A DNA stretch of 64,000 nt from Streptomyces shenzhenensis (GTDB lineage Bacteria; Actinomycetota; Actinomycetes; Streptomycetales; Streptomycetaceae): NCBI RefSeq assembly GCF_003688995.1, contig NZ_PENI01000036.1, forward strand, positions 36,543 through 100,542. Direction: 5' to 3'. Below, piece after piece: positions 37,345 to 45,998 of this stretch. Positions within the stretch are counted from its first letter, which is position 1; each line of letters starts with the position of its first letter. The position numbers and the translations under genes are program-made. The notes below the pieces were generated by a model. That model saw nothing but the letters and a program-made list of their open reading frames with translations. It was not told the origin of the DNA and did no database searches.

Positions 37345-37922
37345 GTGCCGGTTCATCGCCGTGGGCGGGTGCTGGTTCGTTGTGGCTGGTCGCGCAGTTC
37401 CCCGCGCCCCCTGCGGGGCACTCACCACGGGCCCAGGTGGGTGCCGGGTCATCGCCGTGGGCGGGTGCCGGTTCATTGTGGCTGGTCGCGCAGTTCCCCG
37501 CGCCCCCTGCGGGGGCTGACCATATCTCTTTCTGAAGGCCTGAGTGGGTGCGCCCAATGGGGTGCCGGGTCATCACCGTGGGCGGGTGCCGGCTCGTTCT
37601 GGCTGAGCGCGCAGTTCCCCGCGCCCCCTGCGGGGCCACTCACCACGGGCCCGGGTGGGTGCCGGGTCATCACCGTGGGCGGGTGCCGGCTCGCTGTGGC
37701 CGAGCGCGCAGTTCCCCGCGCCCCCCTGCGGGGCGCTCACCACGGGCCCCGGTGGGTGCCACCAAGGGGGTGCCAGGTCATCACCGTGGGCGGGTGCCGG
37801 CTCGCTGTAGCTGAGCGCGCAGTTCCCCGCGCCCCCTGCGGGGCGCTCACCATGGGCCCCGGTGGGTGCCGGTTCGTTGTGGTTGAGCGCGCAGTTCCTC
37901 GCGCCCCTGCGGGGTGCTGACC
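37345..37922. repeat. Cluster of six palindromic repeats between rpmE and the LCP gene
   Basis: The core cgcgcagttccccgcgcccc recurs at 37391, 37487, 37608, 37705, 37816 and 37888 (the last has one change). Each is usually preceded by gtgccgggtcatcaccgtgg and gcgggtgccggctcg and followed by a ctgcggggc hairpin arm and ctcaccacgggcccg, giving units of about 97 nt (spacings 96, 121, 97, 111 and 72). Single copies occur at 17.3 and 41.2 kb. No coding region is supported in the whole 37199-37926 gap; short open frames here are products of the repeats. Confidence 0.9.
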
Positions 37923-37926
37923 ATGG

Positions 37927-39039
37927 CTACGGGGTGGTGATCACGTCCTTGGCCTGGCCTGTTGCTGTGTTTTTGGTTGCTGTTTCGGGGATGGGGCGGT
38001 CGTTCTTCAGGGCGGTCCAGACCTGCTGGGACTTGGTCTTGTCCAGGAGGACCCGGTTCGGGTTCGCGGGGTCGTACTGGACCGGCGTCGTGACCATGGT
38101 CATGTGGGACGCGCTGATGCCCTTGAGACCGTTCGCGAAGCTCACCAGGGAGTTGACGGAGCCGAGCTCGGAGTCGGTGGTGACGGCCTTGGTCGCGGTG
38201 TCCGCGAGGGCGAACAGCTTCGTCGGGTCGGTGAGGACGCCGACCTGCTTGACCTGGTCGACCAGGGCCTTGACGAAGGCCTGCTGGAGCTGGATGCGAC
38301 CGAGGTCGGAGCCGTCGCCGACACCATGCCGGGTGCGCACCAGACCGAGCGCCTGCTCGCCGGACAGCTTGTGGGTGCCGGCGGTCAGGTCGAGATGGCT
38401 CTGCGGGTCGTCGATGTCCTTGGTGGTGGTGACCGTGACCCCGCCCAGCTCGTCGATGAGCTTCTGGAAGCCGCTGAAGTCGACCTCCAGATAGTGGTCC
38501 ATCCGGATGCCGGTGATGGACTCGACGGTCTTGACCGCACAGGCGGCGCCACCGGTGGAGTAGGCGGAATTGAACATCACGCCGGTCGCGGCCGGGTGCG
38601 TACCGCCGTCGGTGCCGGTGCACTCGGGGCGGTCGACCAGGGTGTCGCGGGGGACGGAGACCACGCTGGCCGTCTTACGGCCCTCGTAGACGTGGACGAT
38701 CATCGCCGTGTCGGAGCGGGCGCTGCCGTCGTCGGCACCGCCGCCGAGCTTCTCGTTGGAGCCGGACCGCGAGTCCGAGCCGAGGACCAGGATGTTCTCG
38801 GAGCCGTTGTCGGCCTTCGTCGGCCGGTCGGTGCCCAGGACCTGGTTGATGTCGACGCTCTTGATGTTGCCGTTGAGCTTGAAGTACACGTACCCGACGC
38901 CCGTGCCGCCCAGCACCACGATGCCCGCGACGGTCCAGGCCGTGATCAGCAGGGCCTTGCTGCGCCTGCGGGTCCCGCGGTGGCGGGCCCCATGGCCGGA
39001 CTCGGGTATGCCTGGCTCCGGCGTGCTCTCGGCGGACAT
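37927..39039 (-). CDS. LytR-CpsA-Psr (LCP) family cell-wall ligase
   Basis: A 370-residue protein with a short basic cytoplasmic tail, one membrane helix (about 28-53) and an extracytoplasmic LCP domain. Key segments are LVLGSDSR, RSDTAMIVHVYEGRKTASVVSVPRDT, MDHYLEVDFSGFQKLIDELGGV and LVRTRHGVGDGSDLGRIQLQQ, which hold the Arg and Asp residues binding polyprenyl pyrophosphate and Mg2+. LCP enzymes attach wall glycopolymers to peptidoglycan. GAGGAG precedes the ATG. It lies between the repeat cluster and the protease gene. Confidence 0.9.
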   Translation of the reverse strand: MSAESTPEPGIPESGHGARHRGTRRRSKALLITAWTVAGIVVLGGTGVGYVYFKLNGNIKSVDINQVLGTDRPTKADNGSENILVLGSDSRSGSNEKLGGGADDGSARSDTAMIVHVYEGRKTASVVSVPRDTLVDRPECTGTDGGTHPAATGVMFNSAYSTGGAACAVKTVESITGIRMDHYLEVDFSGFQKLIDELGGVTVTTTKDIDDPQSHLDLTAGTHKLSGEQALGLVRTRHGVGDGSDLGRIQLQQAFVKALVDQVKQVGVLTDPTKLFALADTATKAVTTDSELGSVNSLVSFANGLKGISASHMTMVTTPVQYDPANPNRVLLDKTKSQQVWTALKNDRPIPETATKNTATGQAKDVITTP

Positions 39040-39165
39040 GTGCTCCTCGGTCCTGGTCGGGTCCTTCGGTTACCCCCTGCTGCCAGGGACGGTCACGGTG
39101 CCTGTCGCACCATCGTCACTCCCCCAGGTCAGACGGCGAAATCGGGGACAGGGTTGCATGACGCA

Positions 39166-39196
39166 CTGTGCCCGCCCTGTGAAAGGGCGGGCACAG
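39166..39196 (-). terminator. Terminator of the protease gene
   Basis: Perfect 13-bp stem ctgtgcccgccct / agggcgggcacag with loop gtgaa, 44 nt after the stop of the minus-strand protease gene. Confidence 0.8.
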
Positions 39197-39239
39197 CAGG
39201 TGACAACCCGTGCCGGACGAGCCCGGCTCACCTGGGGTT

Positions 39240-41054
39240 TCAGCCCCAGATGTCGTACTGCTGGTAGCCGGTGCCGAGCGAGACCCTTGTGGCGAAGATC
39301 TCGCTGGTGCCCTTGCCTGTGCCCTTGTACAGGTAGAGCGTGCCGCTCTTGGTACGGGCCAGGAAGTCGGCCTTGCCGTCGCCGCTGACGTCACCGACGG
39401 CGTCGAAGGCGTTGAAACCGGTCCAGCCGCTCCGGACCTTGACCCGGGCGGAGAACGCCCCGCTGCCGGCCTTGCCGGTGCCCTTGTACAGGTACAGGTC
39501 CCCGGTGCTGCTCTTGCGCACGAGCAGGTCGGCCTTGCCGTCGCCGTTGAAGTCGCCGTGGCCGCGCACGGAGTTGTACTGGTTCCAGCCCGTGCCGACC
39601 TTCACCCGCGAGGCGAAGGTGCCGTTGCCCTTGCCCGGGTAGATCCACAGGGTGCCGCCGGAGTCCACGGACAGGACGTCGGGCAGGTAGTCACCGGTGA
39701 CGTCACCGGGCGTGATGATCCGGGTACGGGTCTTCCAGCCGGTGAAGATCTTCGTCTTCGCCCAGGAACCGCTGGCGGTCACGTAGTGCATCCAGTAGAC
39801 GTTCCCGGTGCCGCTGTCGCGGACCACCAGGTCCTGGATGCCGTCGCGGTTGAGGTCGGTCTGCAGGACGACGTTGACGCCGTTCCAGTTGCCCCAGGAG
39901 ATGCGGGCGCCGAGCGAGGACCCCTTGGAGTCCTTCTCGTAGCCGGTCTTGCTGGCGGCGGCACGCACCCAGACGTCGGCCTTGCCGTCGGTGTGGCTGA
40001 GGTTCGCGTCGTCGAGCTGCGCGTACGCGGCACCGACGTAGGTGCTGACCTTGGTGAAGACGCTGTAGGCGCCCTTGGTGACGCAGTCCGTCACGCCCCA
40101 GGAGACGACGCCCACGATCCGGCCACCGACCACGAGCGGGCCTCCGGAGTCGCCGTTGCAGGTGGCGGTGGTGCCGGTGTCGCTGCCGGTGGCGGGCTTG
40201 CCCGCGCACACCATGTGGCCCTTGACGAAGTCGGGGCCGTAGGTGCGGGCGCAGGTGGTGTCCGACTGGACGGGCAGCGTGGCGGTCTTCAGCGTCTCGG
40301 AGATGTCCTGGGTGGTGGAGCTGGTGCGGCCCCAGCCGTACACCTTGGCGCTGGTGCCCGACGCGTACGAGGCGGTGTCGCCGGACGTCGTCATCCGGAT
40401 CGGCGTGGCCTTGACCGGGGTGCCCAGGGTGAGCACCGCGATGTCGTTGTCGAGCGTGCTCGCGCTGTACGACGCGTGGTTCCACTGGCGCAGGACACCG
40501 GTGACGGTGCCGCCGTGCAGATCGGTGTCGCCGGCGGCGTCGGTGGTCGGCAGCTGGGAGGTGCCGGTGACGATCGCGCCGTTGGCCTTCCAGCTGTAGC
40601 CCTTGACGCAGTGCGCGGCGGTGAGGATCTTCGTCGGCGAGACGACCGTGCCACCGCAGAAGAAGCCGATGTCGTCGCTCTCGTCGGCGGTGCCCCGGTC
40701 GTCGTAGTACCAGAGCTGGGCCATCCACGGGGCCGAGGTGATCGTGGTCTGGCTGCCGCCGATGATCTTCGGGTCGATGGTGGTGGCGCGGGTGTCCGCG
40801 CTGAGCGATGCCTTCTTGGTGAGCTGCCCCGGGGTGTCGTCCCCGGCGAGGGCGCCCGCGACGCGCTGCTCCAGCGTGGCGAGCGAGGGTGCGGCGACGG
40901 CCGGCTCGACCGTCGGGGTCGGCAGGGCGGTGGCCGCGTCCGCGGAGCTGGTCAGCAGCGCGGCGGCGAGGGCCGCGGCGACGCCGACGGCGGCGACGGG
41001 CAGCCCGATGCGTATCCGGCGTCTGTGACGACCGCCGGACAGGGTGGTAGGCAA
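39240..41054 (-). CDS. Secreted trypsin-like serine protease with FG-GAP/VCBS repeats
   Basis: A 604-residue exoprotein. Signal peptide to about residue 40 (basic start RHRRRIRIG, long hydrophobic core, ADAA), pro-region to K96, then a chymotrypsin-fold domain starting IIGG (97-100) with triad H148 (TAAHC), D204 (DNDIAVL) and S303 (GDSGGP). From about 350 on there are four FG-GAP-like repeats with Ca-binding loops (DLNRDGIQD, DVTGDYLPD, DFNGDGKAD, DVSGDGKAD), probably a beta-propeller or substrate-binding module. The start codon is TTG with GGGGGGA upstream; no ATG/GTG fits the signal peptide. Strong terminators on both sides make it an independent transcription unit. Confidence 0.9.
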   Translation of the reverse strand: MPTTLSGGRHRRRIRIGLPVAAVGVAAALAAALLTSSADAATALPTPTVEPAVAAPSLATLEQRVAGALAGDDTPGQLTKKASLSADTRATTIDPKIIGGSQTTITSAPWMAQLWYYDDRGTADESDDIGFFCGGTVVSPTKILTAAHCVKGYSWKANGAIVTGTSQLPTTDAAGDTDLHGGTVTGVLRQWNHASYSASTLDNDIAVLTLGTPVKATPIRMTTSGDTASYASGTSAKVYGWGRTSSTTQDISETLKTATLPVQSDTTCARTYGPDFVKGHMVCAGKPATGSDTGTTATCNGDSGGPLVVGGRIVGVVSWGVTDCVTKGAYSVFTKVSTYVGAAYAQLDDANLSHTDGKADVWVRAAASKTGYEKDSKGSSLGARISWGNWNGVNVVLQTDLNRDGIQDLVVRDSGTGNVYWMHYVTASGSWAKTKIFTGWKTRTRIITPGDVTGDYLPDVLSVDSGGTLWIYPGKGNGTFASRVKVGTGWNQYNSVRGHGDFNGDGKADLLVRKSSTGDLYLYKGTGKAGSGAFSARVKVRSGWTGFNAFDAVGDVSGDGKADFLARTKSGTLYLYKGTGKGTSEIFATRVSLGTGYQQYDIWG

Positions 41055-41121
41055 GGAAGTCCCCCCAGATGAACAGGCGTTGGAACGGGTGTATCAGCAC
41101 ACCCGTTCCTATCTGCGCCAA

Positions 41122-41160
41122 AAGGTCGGCTCCCGTCACTCAGTGACGGGAGCCGACCTT
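41122..41160 (-). terminator. Terminator of rho
   Basis: Perfect 19-bp inverted repeat (41122-41140, 41142-41160) built on ggtcggctcccgtcact, about 100 nt after the rho stop. Strong enough to act in both directions. Confidence 0.85.
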
Positions 41161-41163
41161 CAG

Positions 41164-41209
41164 CACCGCCCCAAAGGGGCGCGGGGAACTGCGCGACCAG
41201 CCACGACGG
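41164..41209. repeat. Dispersed palindromic repeat (REP-like), inverted copy
   Basis: The reverse complement contains gtggctggtcgcgcagttcc and ccgcgcccc, the same core as the cluster at 37.4-37.9 kb and the copy at 17.3 kb. It includes a cgcccc-aaa-ggggcg hairpin and lies between the rho stop and the rho terminator. Confidence 0.75.
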
Positions 41210-41258
41210 CGCCGCAGACAGCCGACGACCGACGTACGCGGCCGAACCAGCGGAGCGC

Positions 41259-43313
41259 CTAGTCTCCGTTGCCCGGCGTAGGCGTGGTCTTCTGGATCTG
41301 CATCAGGAACTCGACGTTCGACTTGGTCTGCTTCATCTTGTCGAGGAGCAGCTCGATCGCCTGCTGCTGGTCGAGCGCGTGCAGCACCCGGCGCAGCTTC
41401 CACACGACGGCGAGCTCCTCGTTGCCGAGCAGGATCTCCTCCTTGCGGGTGCCGGACGCGTCGACGTCCACCGCCGGGAAGATGCGCTTGTCGGCGAGCT
41501 TCCGGTCGAGCTTGAGCTCCATGTTGCCGGTGCCCTTGAACTCCTCGAAGATCACCTCGTCCATGCGGGACCCGGTGTCCACCAGGGCGGTGGCGAGGAT
41601 GGTCAGCGAGCCGCCGTCCTCGATGTTCCGCGCGGCACCGAAGAACCGCTTCGGCGGGTACAGGGCGGTCGAGTCGACACCACCGGACAGGATGCGGCCG
41701 GAGGCGGGCGCGGCCAGGTTGTACGCACGGCCCAGACGCGTGATCGAGTCGAGCAGCACGACGACGTCGTGGCCCAGCTCCACCAGCCGCTTGGCCCGCT
41801 CGATGGCCAGCTCGGCGACCGTGGTGTGGTCCTCGGCCGGGCGGTCGAAGGTCGAGGAGATGACCTCGCCCTTGACCGACCGCTGCATGTCGGTGACCTC
41901 TTCCGGACGCTCGTCGACGAGGACGACCATCAGGTGGCACTCGGGGTTGTTGTGGGTGATCGCGTTGGCGATCGCCTGCATGATCATGGTCTTGCCGGTC
42001 TTCGGCGGGGCCACGATCAGACCGCGCTGGCCCTTGCCGATGGGCGAGACGAGGTCGATGATCCGGGTGGTGAGGACACCGGGGTCGGTCTCCAGACGGA
42101 GCCGGTCCTGCGGGTACAGCGGGGTCAGCTTGTTGAACTCCGGTCGGCCGCGGCCGTGTTCGGGCGCCATGCCGTTGACGGAGTCCAGCCGGACCAGCGC
42201 ATTGAACTTCTCGCGCCGCTCCCCTTCCTTGGGCTGGCGGACCGCGCCGGTGATGTGATCGCCCTTGCGCAGACCGTTCTTGCGGACCTGGGCGAGGGAG
42301 ACATACACATCGTTCGGACCCGGCAGGTAGCCGGACGTCCGGATGAAGGCGTAGTTGTCCAGGATGTCCAGGATGCCCGCGACGGGGATCAGGACGTCGT
42401 CCTCGGCGAGCTGCGGCTCGGCGACGTCGTCACGGCCCCGACGGCCCCGACGGTCGCGGTAACGGCCGCGCCGGCCGCGCCGGCCGCCCTCGAAGTCGTC
42501 GTCGTCCTGCTGCCGTTCCTGGCGGCCGCCGCCCTGCTGGTTCTGCTGCTGCCTGCCCTGTCCCTGGCCCTGCTGCTCGTCGCCCTTGCCCCGGCGGTCG
42601 CGGTCGCGGTCCCGGCCGCGCTCGCCGCGCTCGCCTCGCTCACGGCGGTCACGACGGCCGCGGCCCTCGCCCTCACCGCCGTCGCCCTTGGCCTCGCCCT
42701 GCGCGGAACCGCCGGCCTGGTCGGCCGACGTCGCGGTCTTGGCGGCCGGCGTCTCGGCCCTGACCTCGCTCTTCGCCTCGGCGACGACGGTCTCGGGGCT
42801 GCCCGCCTCGGCCGTGGCACGGCGCCGGCGGCGCTCGGTGGGGGCCTCGTCATCGGCGCCCGCCTGCTCGGCGGGGGCCGAGACCTTGGGAGAGGGCTGG
42901 CCGGGAATCTCGATCTGCTGCTGGGCCACGGCCTTGTCGGCGGGGGCCGCGGCCTTGGCCTCGGCCTTCTTGTCCGCCTCCTCGCCCGTACGGGTCCGTG
43001 AGGTGGCCCGGCGCTTCGGCTTGGCCTCGGAGGCGTCCGCCTTGGCGGCGGAGGCGCTGCCTCCGCCGGCGGGGGCACCCCCGGCCTGCGCCTCCTTGAT
43101 GACCTCGATCAGCTGGCTCTTGCGCATGCGCGCCGTGCCCCTGATACCGAGGCCGGATGCGACCTGCTGCAGCTCGGCCAGCACCATGCCCTCGAGGCCG
43201 GTACCGCGGCGCCGCCGGGAGCCGGCACCGCTGGCAGGCGCGGAGGCGTCCGTGGCGGGCGCGGCAGCGGTCTCCTCGACACGTGCGCCCATCAGATCGG
43301 TGGTGTCGCTCAC
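41259..43313 (-). CDS. rho: Transcription termination factor Rho (long actinobacterial form)
   Basis: A 684-residue Rho. A SAP-like N-terminal helix region (GLEGMVLAELQQVASGLGIRG...KSQLIEVIKEAQ) is followed by a disordered insertion of about 200 residues, Ala/Glu-rich then Arg/Asp/Gln/Gly-rich (many RDRD, RRGR and QGQGRQQQNQQ runs). The cold-shock RNA-binding domain comes next (GYLPGPNDVYVSLAQVRKNGLRKGD), then the ATPase with P-loop APPKTGKT (about 438-445), VDERPEEVTDM and the LDRKLADKRIFPAVD R-loop region. Start is GTG with GAAGGA upstream. Such insertions are known to change RNA binding and termination in actinobacterial Rho. Confidence 0.95.
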   Translation of the reverse strand: MSDTTDLMGARVEETAAAPATDASAPASGAGSRRRRGTGLEGMVLAELQQVASGLGIRGTARMRKSQLIEVIKEAQAGGAPAGGGSASAAKADASEAKPKRRATSRTRTGEEADKKAEAKAAAPADKAVAQQQIEIPGQPSPKVSAPAEQAGADDEAPTERRRRRATAEAGSPETVVAEAKSEVRAETPAAKTATSADQAGGSAQGEAKGDGGEGEGRGRRDRRERGERGERGRDRDRDRRGKGDEQQGQGQGRQQQNQQGGGRQERQQDDDDFEGGRRGRRGRYRDRRGRRGRDDVAEPQLAEDDVLIPVAGILDILDNYAFIRTSGYLPGPNDVYVSLAQVRKNGLRKGDHITGAVRQPKEGERREKFNALVRLDSVNGMAPEHGRGRPEFNKLTPLYPQDRLRLETDPGVLTTRIIDLVSPIGKGQRGLIVAPPKTGKTMIMQAIANAITHNNPECHLMVVLVDERPEEVTDMQRSVKGEVISSTFDRPAEDHTTVAELAIERAKRLVELGHDVVVLLDSITRLGRAYNLAAPASGRILSGGVDSTALYPPKRFFGAARNIEDGGSLTILATALVDTGSRMDEVIFEEFKGTGNMELKLDRKLADKRIFPAVDVDASGTRKEEILLGNEELAVVWKLRRVLHALDQQQAIELLLDKMKQTKSNVEFLMQIQKTTPTPGNGD

Positions 43314-43715
43314 GAAGGGTCCTTCCCTGGAGCGGACGTCGGCCTGTCTGGCTCGGCGACCGGTTGTGCTGTCCGGCTTCGGCCCTTGCTGTGTGGACCG
43401 TACCGGGGCGGTGGTCCGCCAAAGCGGCGGAAGAGATATCTGGTGATGGCGCTTCCCTGAGCCGTGGCATCCAGTGTCACGTGGCGTGGTCGCACCGATT
43501 CCGAAGCGTGCCCGGCGATCCCCTCAGTGCCCGAGTGCGGCGTACTGCCCAGGTACGACGTACAGAACACGAAGTGGCTTGGGAGGCTCCCGGAAGAATG
43601 TCTGTCCCGGACGGGGACACGAAGCACCTCGCCATGGTGGGGTCGGGTGCAGACTTGAGATTAACACTACCGGATCCAACAAACATTCCCCCTCTCCATA
43701 TCCGGCAACCGGGTG
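43314..43715 (-). other. Long rho leader / thrB-rho spacer
   Basis: About 400 nt between thrB and rho with no credible gene. It has an A/T-richer patch (agattaacactaccgg near 43660) and a tgt-rich stretch that may hold the rho promoter. A long leader fits autoregulation of rho known in other bacteria, but no specific structure was identified. Confidence 0.4.
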
Positions 43716-44633
43716 TCAGGGCGCAAGCGGAAGCACGCTCGCTCCCTGAAGGTCGAGGCCCAGCCGGTTGGCGGCCCAGCCGGCGCCCGCCAGGGCCTGC
43801 ACCTTGTCGGCGGTGCCGGCATCGGCCAGCGCCATGACGGTCGGTCCGGCGCCGGAGATCACCGCGGGGATCCCGTCGGCGCGCAGCCGCTCCACCAGCG
43901 CGGCGCTCTCCGGCATCGCCGGTGCGCGGTACTCCTGGTGGAGACGGTCCTCGGTGGCGGCGAGCAGCAGCTCGGGGCGCCTGGTCAGGGCCTCGACGAG
44001 CAGTGCGGCGCGGCCCGCGTTGGCGGCGGCGTCGACGTGCGGCACGGTGCGCGGCAGCAGGCCGCGCGCGGTCTCGGTGAGAACCGGCTTCCCGGGCACG
44101 AAAACCACCGGAACGATGGAATCGTCGGGCTCCATCCTGATGGCCCGGGCGGCACCCTGCTCCGTCCAGGACAGCGTGAAGCCGCCGAGCAGACACGCCG
44201 CCACATTGTCGGGGTGGCCCTCGATCTCGGTGGCCAGCTCCACCAGGGCGGCGTCGTCGAGCCTGGCCTCGCCGCCTATGGTCACCGCCCGCGCGGCGAC
44301 GATGCCCGCGCAGATGGCGGCGGAGGAGGAGCCCAGGCCACGGCCGTGCGGAATGCGGTTGGCGCAGACGATCTCCAGGCCCCGGGGCTGGCCGCCCAGC
44401 AGGTCGAAGGCGGTGCGCAGCGAGCGTACGAGGAGGTGGTTCTCGTCACGTGCGAGTGTCTCGCTGCCCTCACCCGCGATGTCGATGTGCAGCCCGGAGT
44501 CGGCCACCCGGACGACCACGTCGTCGTAGAGCCCCAGAGCGAGGCCGAGGGCGTCGAAGCCCGGGCCGAGGTTGGCGCTGGTGGCGGGGACGCGCACCCG
44601 GACGGCGGCGGCGCGGAACGCTGGACCGGCCAT
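43716..44633 (-). CDS. thrB: Homoserine kinase
   Basis: A 305-residue GHMP kinase. The ATP loop PHGRGLGSSSAA, the N-terminal RVRVPATSANLGPGFDALGLAL and the C-terminal ISGAGPTVMAL motif are intact. It phosphorylates homoserine, giving the substrate for ThrC. Unlike hom-thrC, which are nearly contiguous, thrB is separated from thrC by 300 nt and may have its own promoter and operator. GGAG is 12 nt before the ATG, slightly far. Confidence 0.94.
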   Translation of the reverse strand: MAGPAFRAAAVRVRVPATSANLGPGFDALGLALGLYDDVVVRVADSGLHIDIAGEGSETLARDENHLLVRSLRTAFDLLGGQPRGLEIVCANRIPHGRGLGSSSAAICAGIVAARAVTIGGEARLDDAALVELATEIEGHPDNVAACLLGGFTLSWTEQGAARAIRMEPDDSIVPVVFVPGKPVLTETARGLLPRTVPHVDAAANAGRAALLVEALTRRPELLLAATEDRLHQEYRAPAMPESAALVERLRADGIPAVISGAGPTVMALADAGTADKVQALAGAGWAANRLGLDLQGASVLPLAP

Positions 44634-44933
44634 CTCTCGATGACTCTCCTTGAGCTGCGTGCTTGTCGAATGACATTCGATACGTGCGTACGGTGCGGCC
44701 CCGGGGCCGCGGAGACAACGCGGCACCGCTGTATGCGTGGGCATATGCGGCAGGCGGGTTGTGTACAGCCTATCGAAGGAAGGTTCTGTGGCGACATAGG
44801 GCGCACAGGAGGCGCACGATGCGTGTCGCAAGCCCCCCGTGCACCCCTCGTAGGGAGTACCCGGGTCAGGACGCCGGGAAGGCCGGCCCGGTCGACCCGC
44901 TCGAAGGCGGTGCCGGTCCGGCCCCCGGTACCG
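44634..44933 (-). promoter_or_regulatory. thrC-thrB spacer with a palindromic operator candidate
   Basis: No credible gene. At 44666-44680 lies tcgaatgacattcga, a palindrome with two 7-bp arms around one base, 33 nt upstream of the thrB start. A TANNNT match (taggct, minus strand, near 44768) could be a -10 element. Together they suggest a separate regulated thrB promoter. Confidence 0.45.
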
Positions 44934-45992
44934 TCAGGCGAGTCCCAGCCGCTGGGCCGCGGACGCGGCGTCGACCGGGACGGTGACCGGCTGCGGGGCG
45001 CCGGCGACGGCCCAGTCGGGGTCCTTGAGGCCGTTGCCCGTGACCGTGCAGACGATGCGCTGACCGGGGTCGACCCGGCCCTGCTCGGCGGCCTTCAGCA
45101 GGCCGGCCACCGACGCGGCGGACGCGGGCTCCACGAAGACGCCCTCCTGCGCGGCCAACAGCCGGTAGGCGCGCAGGATTTCACGGTCCGTCACCTCGTC
45201 GATCAGACCGCCCGAATCGTCCCGGGCGCGCAGCGCGTACTGCCAGGAGGCGGGATTTCCGATGCGGATGGCGGTGGCGATGGTCGAGGGGTCCTTGACG
45301 ATCTCGCCGCGGACGATCGGGGCACTGCCCGACGCCTGGAAGCCCCACATGCGGGGGGTGCCGGCCGCCACGCCGTCGGCGGCGTACTCCTGGTACCCCT
45401 TCCAGTACGCGGTGATGTTGCCCGCGTTGCCGACCGGCAGCACATGGATGTCCGGGGCGTCGCCCAGCATGTCCACGATCTCGAAGGCGGCCGTCTTCTG
45501 TCCCTCGATGCGCACCGGGTTGACCGAATTGACCAGCGCCACCGGGTAGTTGTCGCTCAGGTTCCGGGCGAGCGTGAGGCAGTCGTCGAAGTTGCCGTCG
45601 ACCTGGAGGATCTTCGCGCCGTGCACCAGGGCCTGGCCCATCTTGCCGAGCGCGATCTTGCCCTGCGGCACGAGCACGGCCGAGACCATCCCGGCCCGCA
45701 CCGCGTACGCGGCGGCGGACGCGGACGTGTTGCCGGTGGAGGCGCAGATGACCGCCTTGGCCCCGTCCTCCTTGGCCTTGCTGATGGCCATGGTCATGCC
45801 GCGGTCCTTGAAGGATCCCGTCGGGTTGGCACCCTCCACCTTCAGGTGGACCTCGCACCCCGTGCGCTCGGAGAGCACCTGCGCGGGCACGAGCGGCGTG
45901 CCGCCCTCACGGAGCGTCACGACCGGCGTGGTGTCGGATACCGGCAGCCGGTCCCGGTACTCCTCGATGATTCCGCGCCACTGGTGGGTCAT
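44934..45992 (-). CDS. thrC: Threonine synthase
   Basis: A 352-residue fold-type II PLP enzyme of the short class. PLP Lys is K62 in TGSFKDRGM; the phosphate-binding GNAGN loop is present (VLPVGNAGNITAYWKG). It converts O-phosphohomoserine to threonine. Starts 6 nt after the hom stop with GGAG upstream, so hom and thrC are one operon. Confidence 0.95.
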   Translation of the reverse strand: MTHQWRGIIEEYRDRLPVSDTTPVVTLREGGTPLVPAQVLSERTGCEVHLKVEGANPTGSFKDRGMTMAISKAKEDGAKAVICASTGNTSASAAAYAVRAGMVSAVLVPQGKIALGKMGQALVHGAKILQVDGNFDDCLTLARNLSDNYPVALVNSVNPVRIEGQKTAAFEIVDMLGDAPDIHVLPVGNAGNITAYWKGYQEYAADGVAAGTPRMWGFQASGSAPIVRGEIVKDPSTIATAIRIGNPASWQYALRARDDSGGLIDEVTDREILRAYRLLAAQEGVFVEPASAASVAGLLKAAEQGRVDPGQRIVCTVTGNGLKDPDWAVAGAPQPVTVPVDAASAAQRLGLA

Positions 45993-45998
45993 TGCTGG

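Noticed and set aside
37345..37922. CRISPR-like array
   Set aside because: Spacing is irregular, the supposed spacers are themselves repeated, and no cas genes are nearby; the units are palindromic REP-like repeats.
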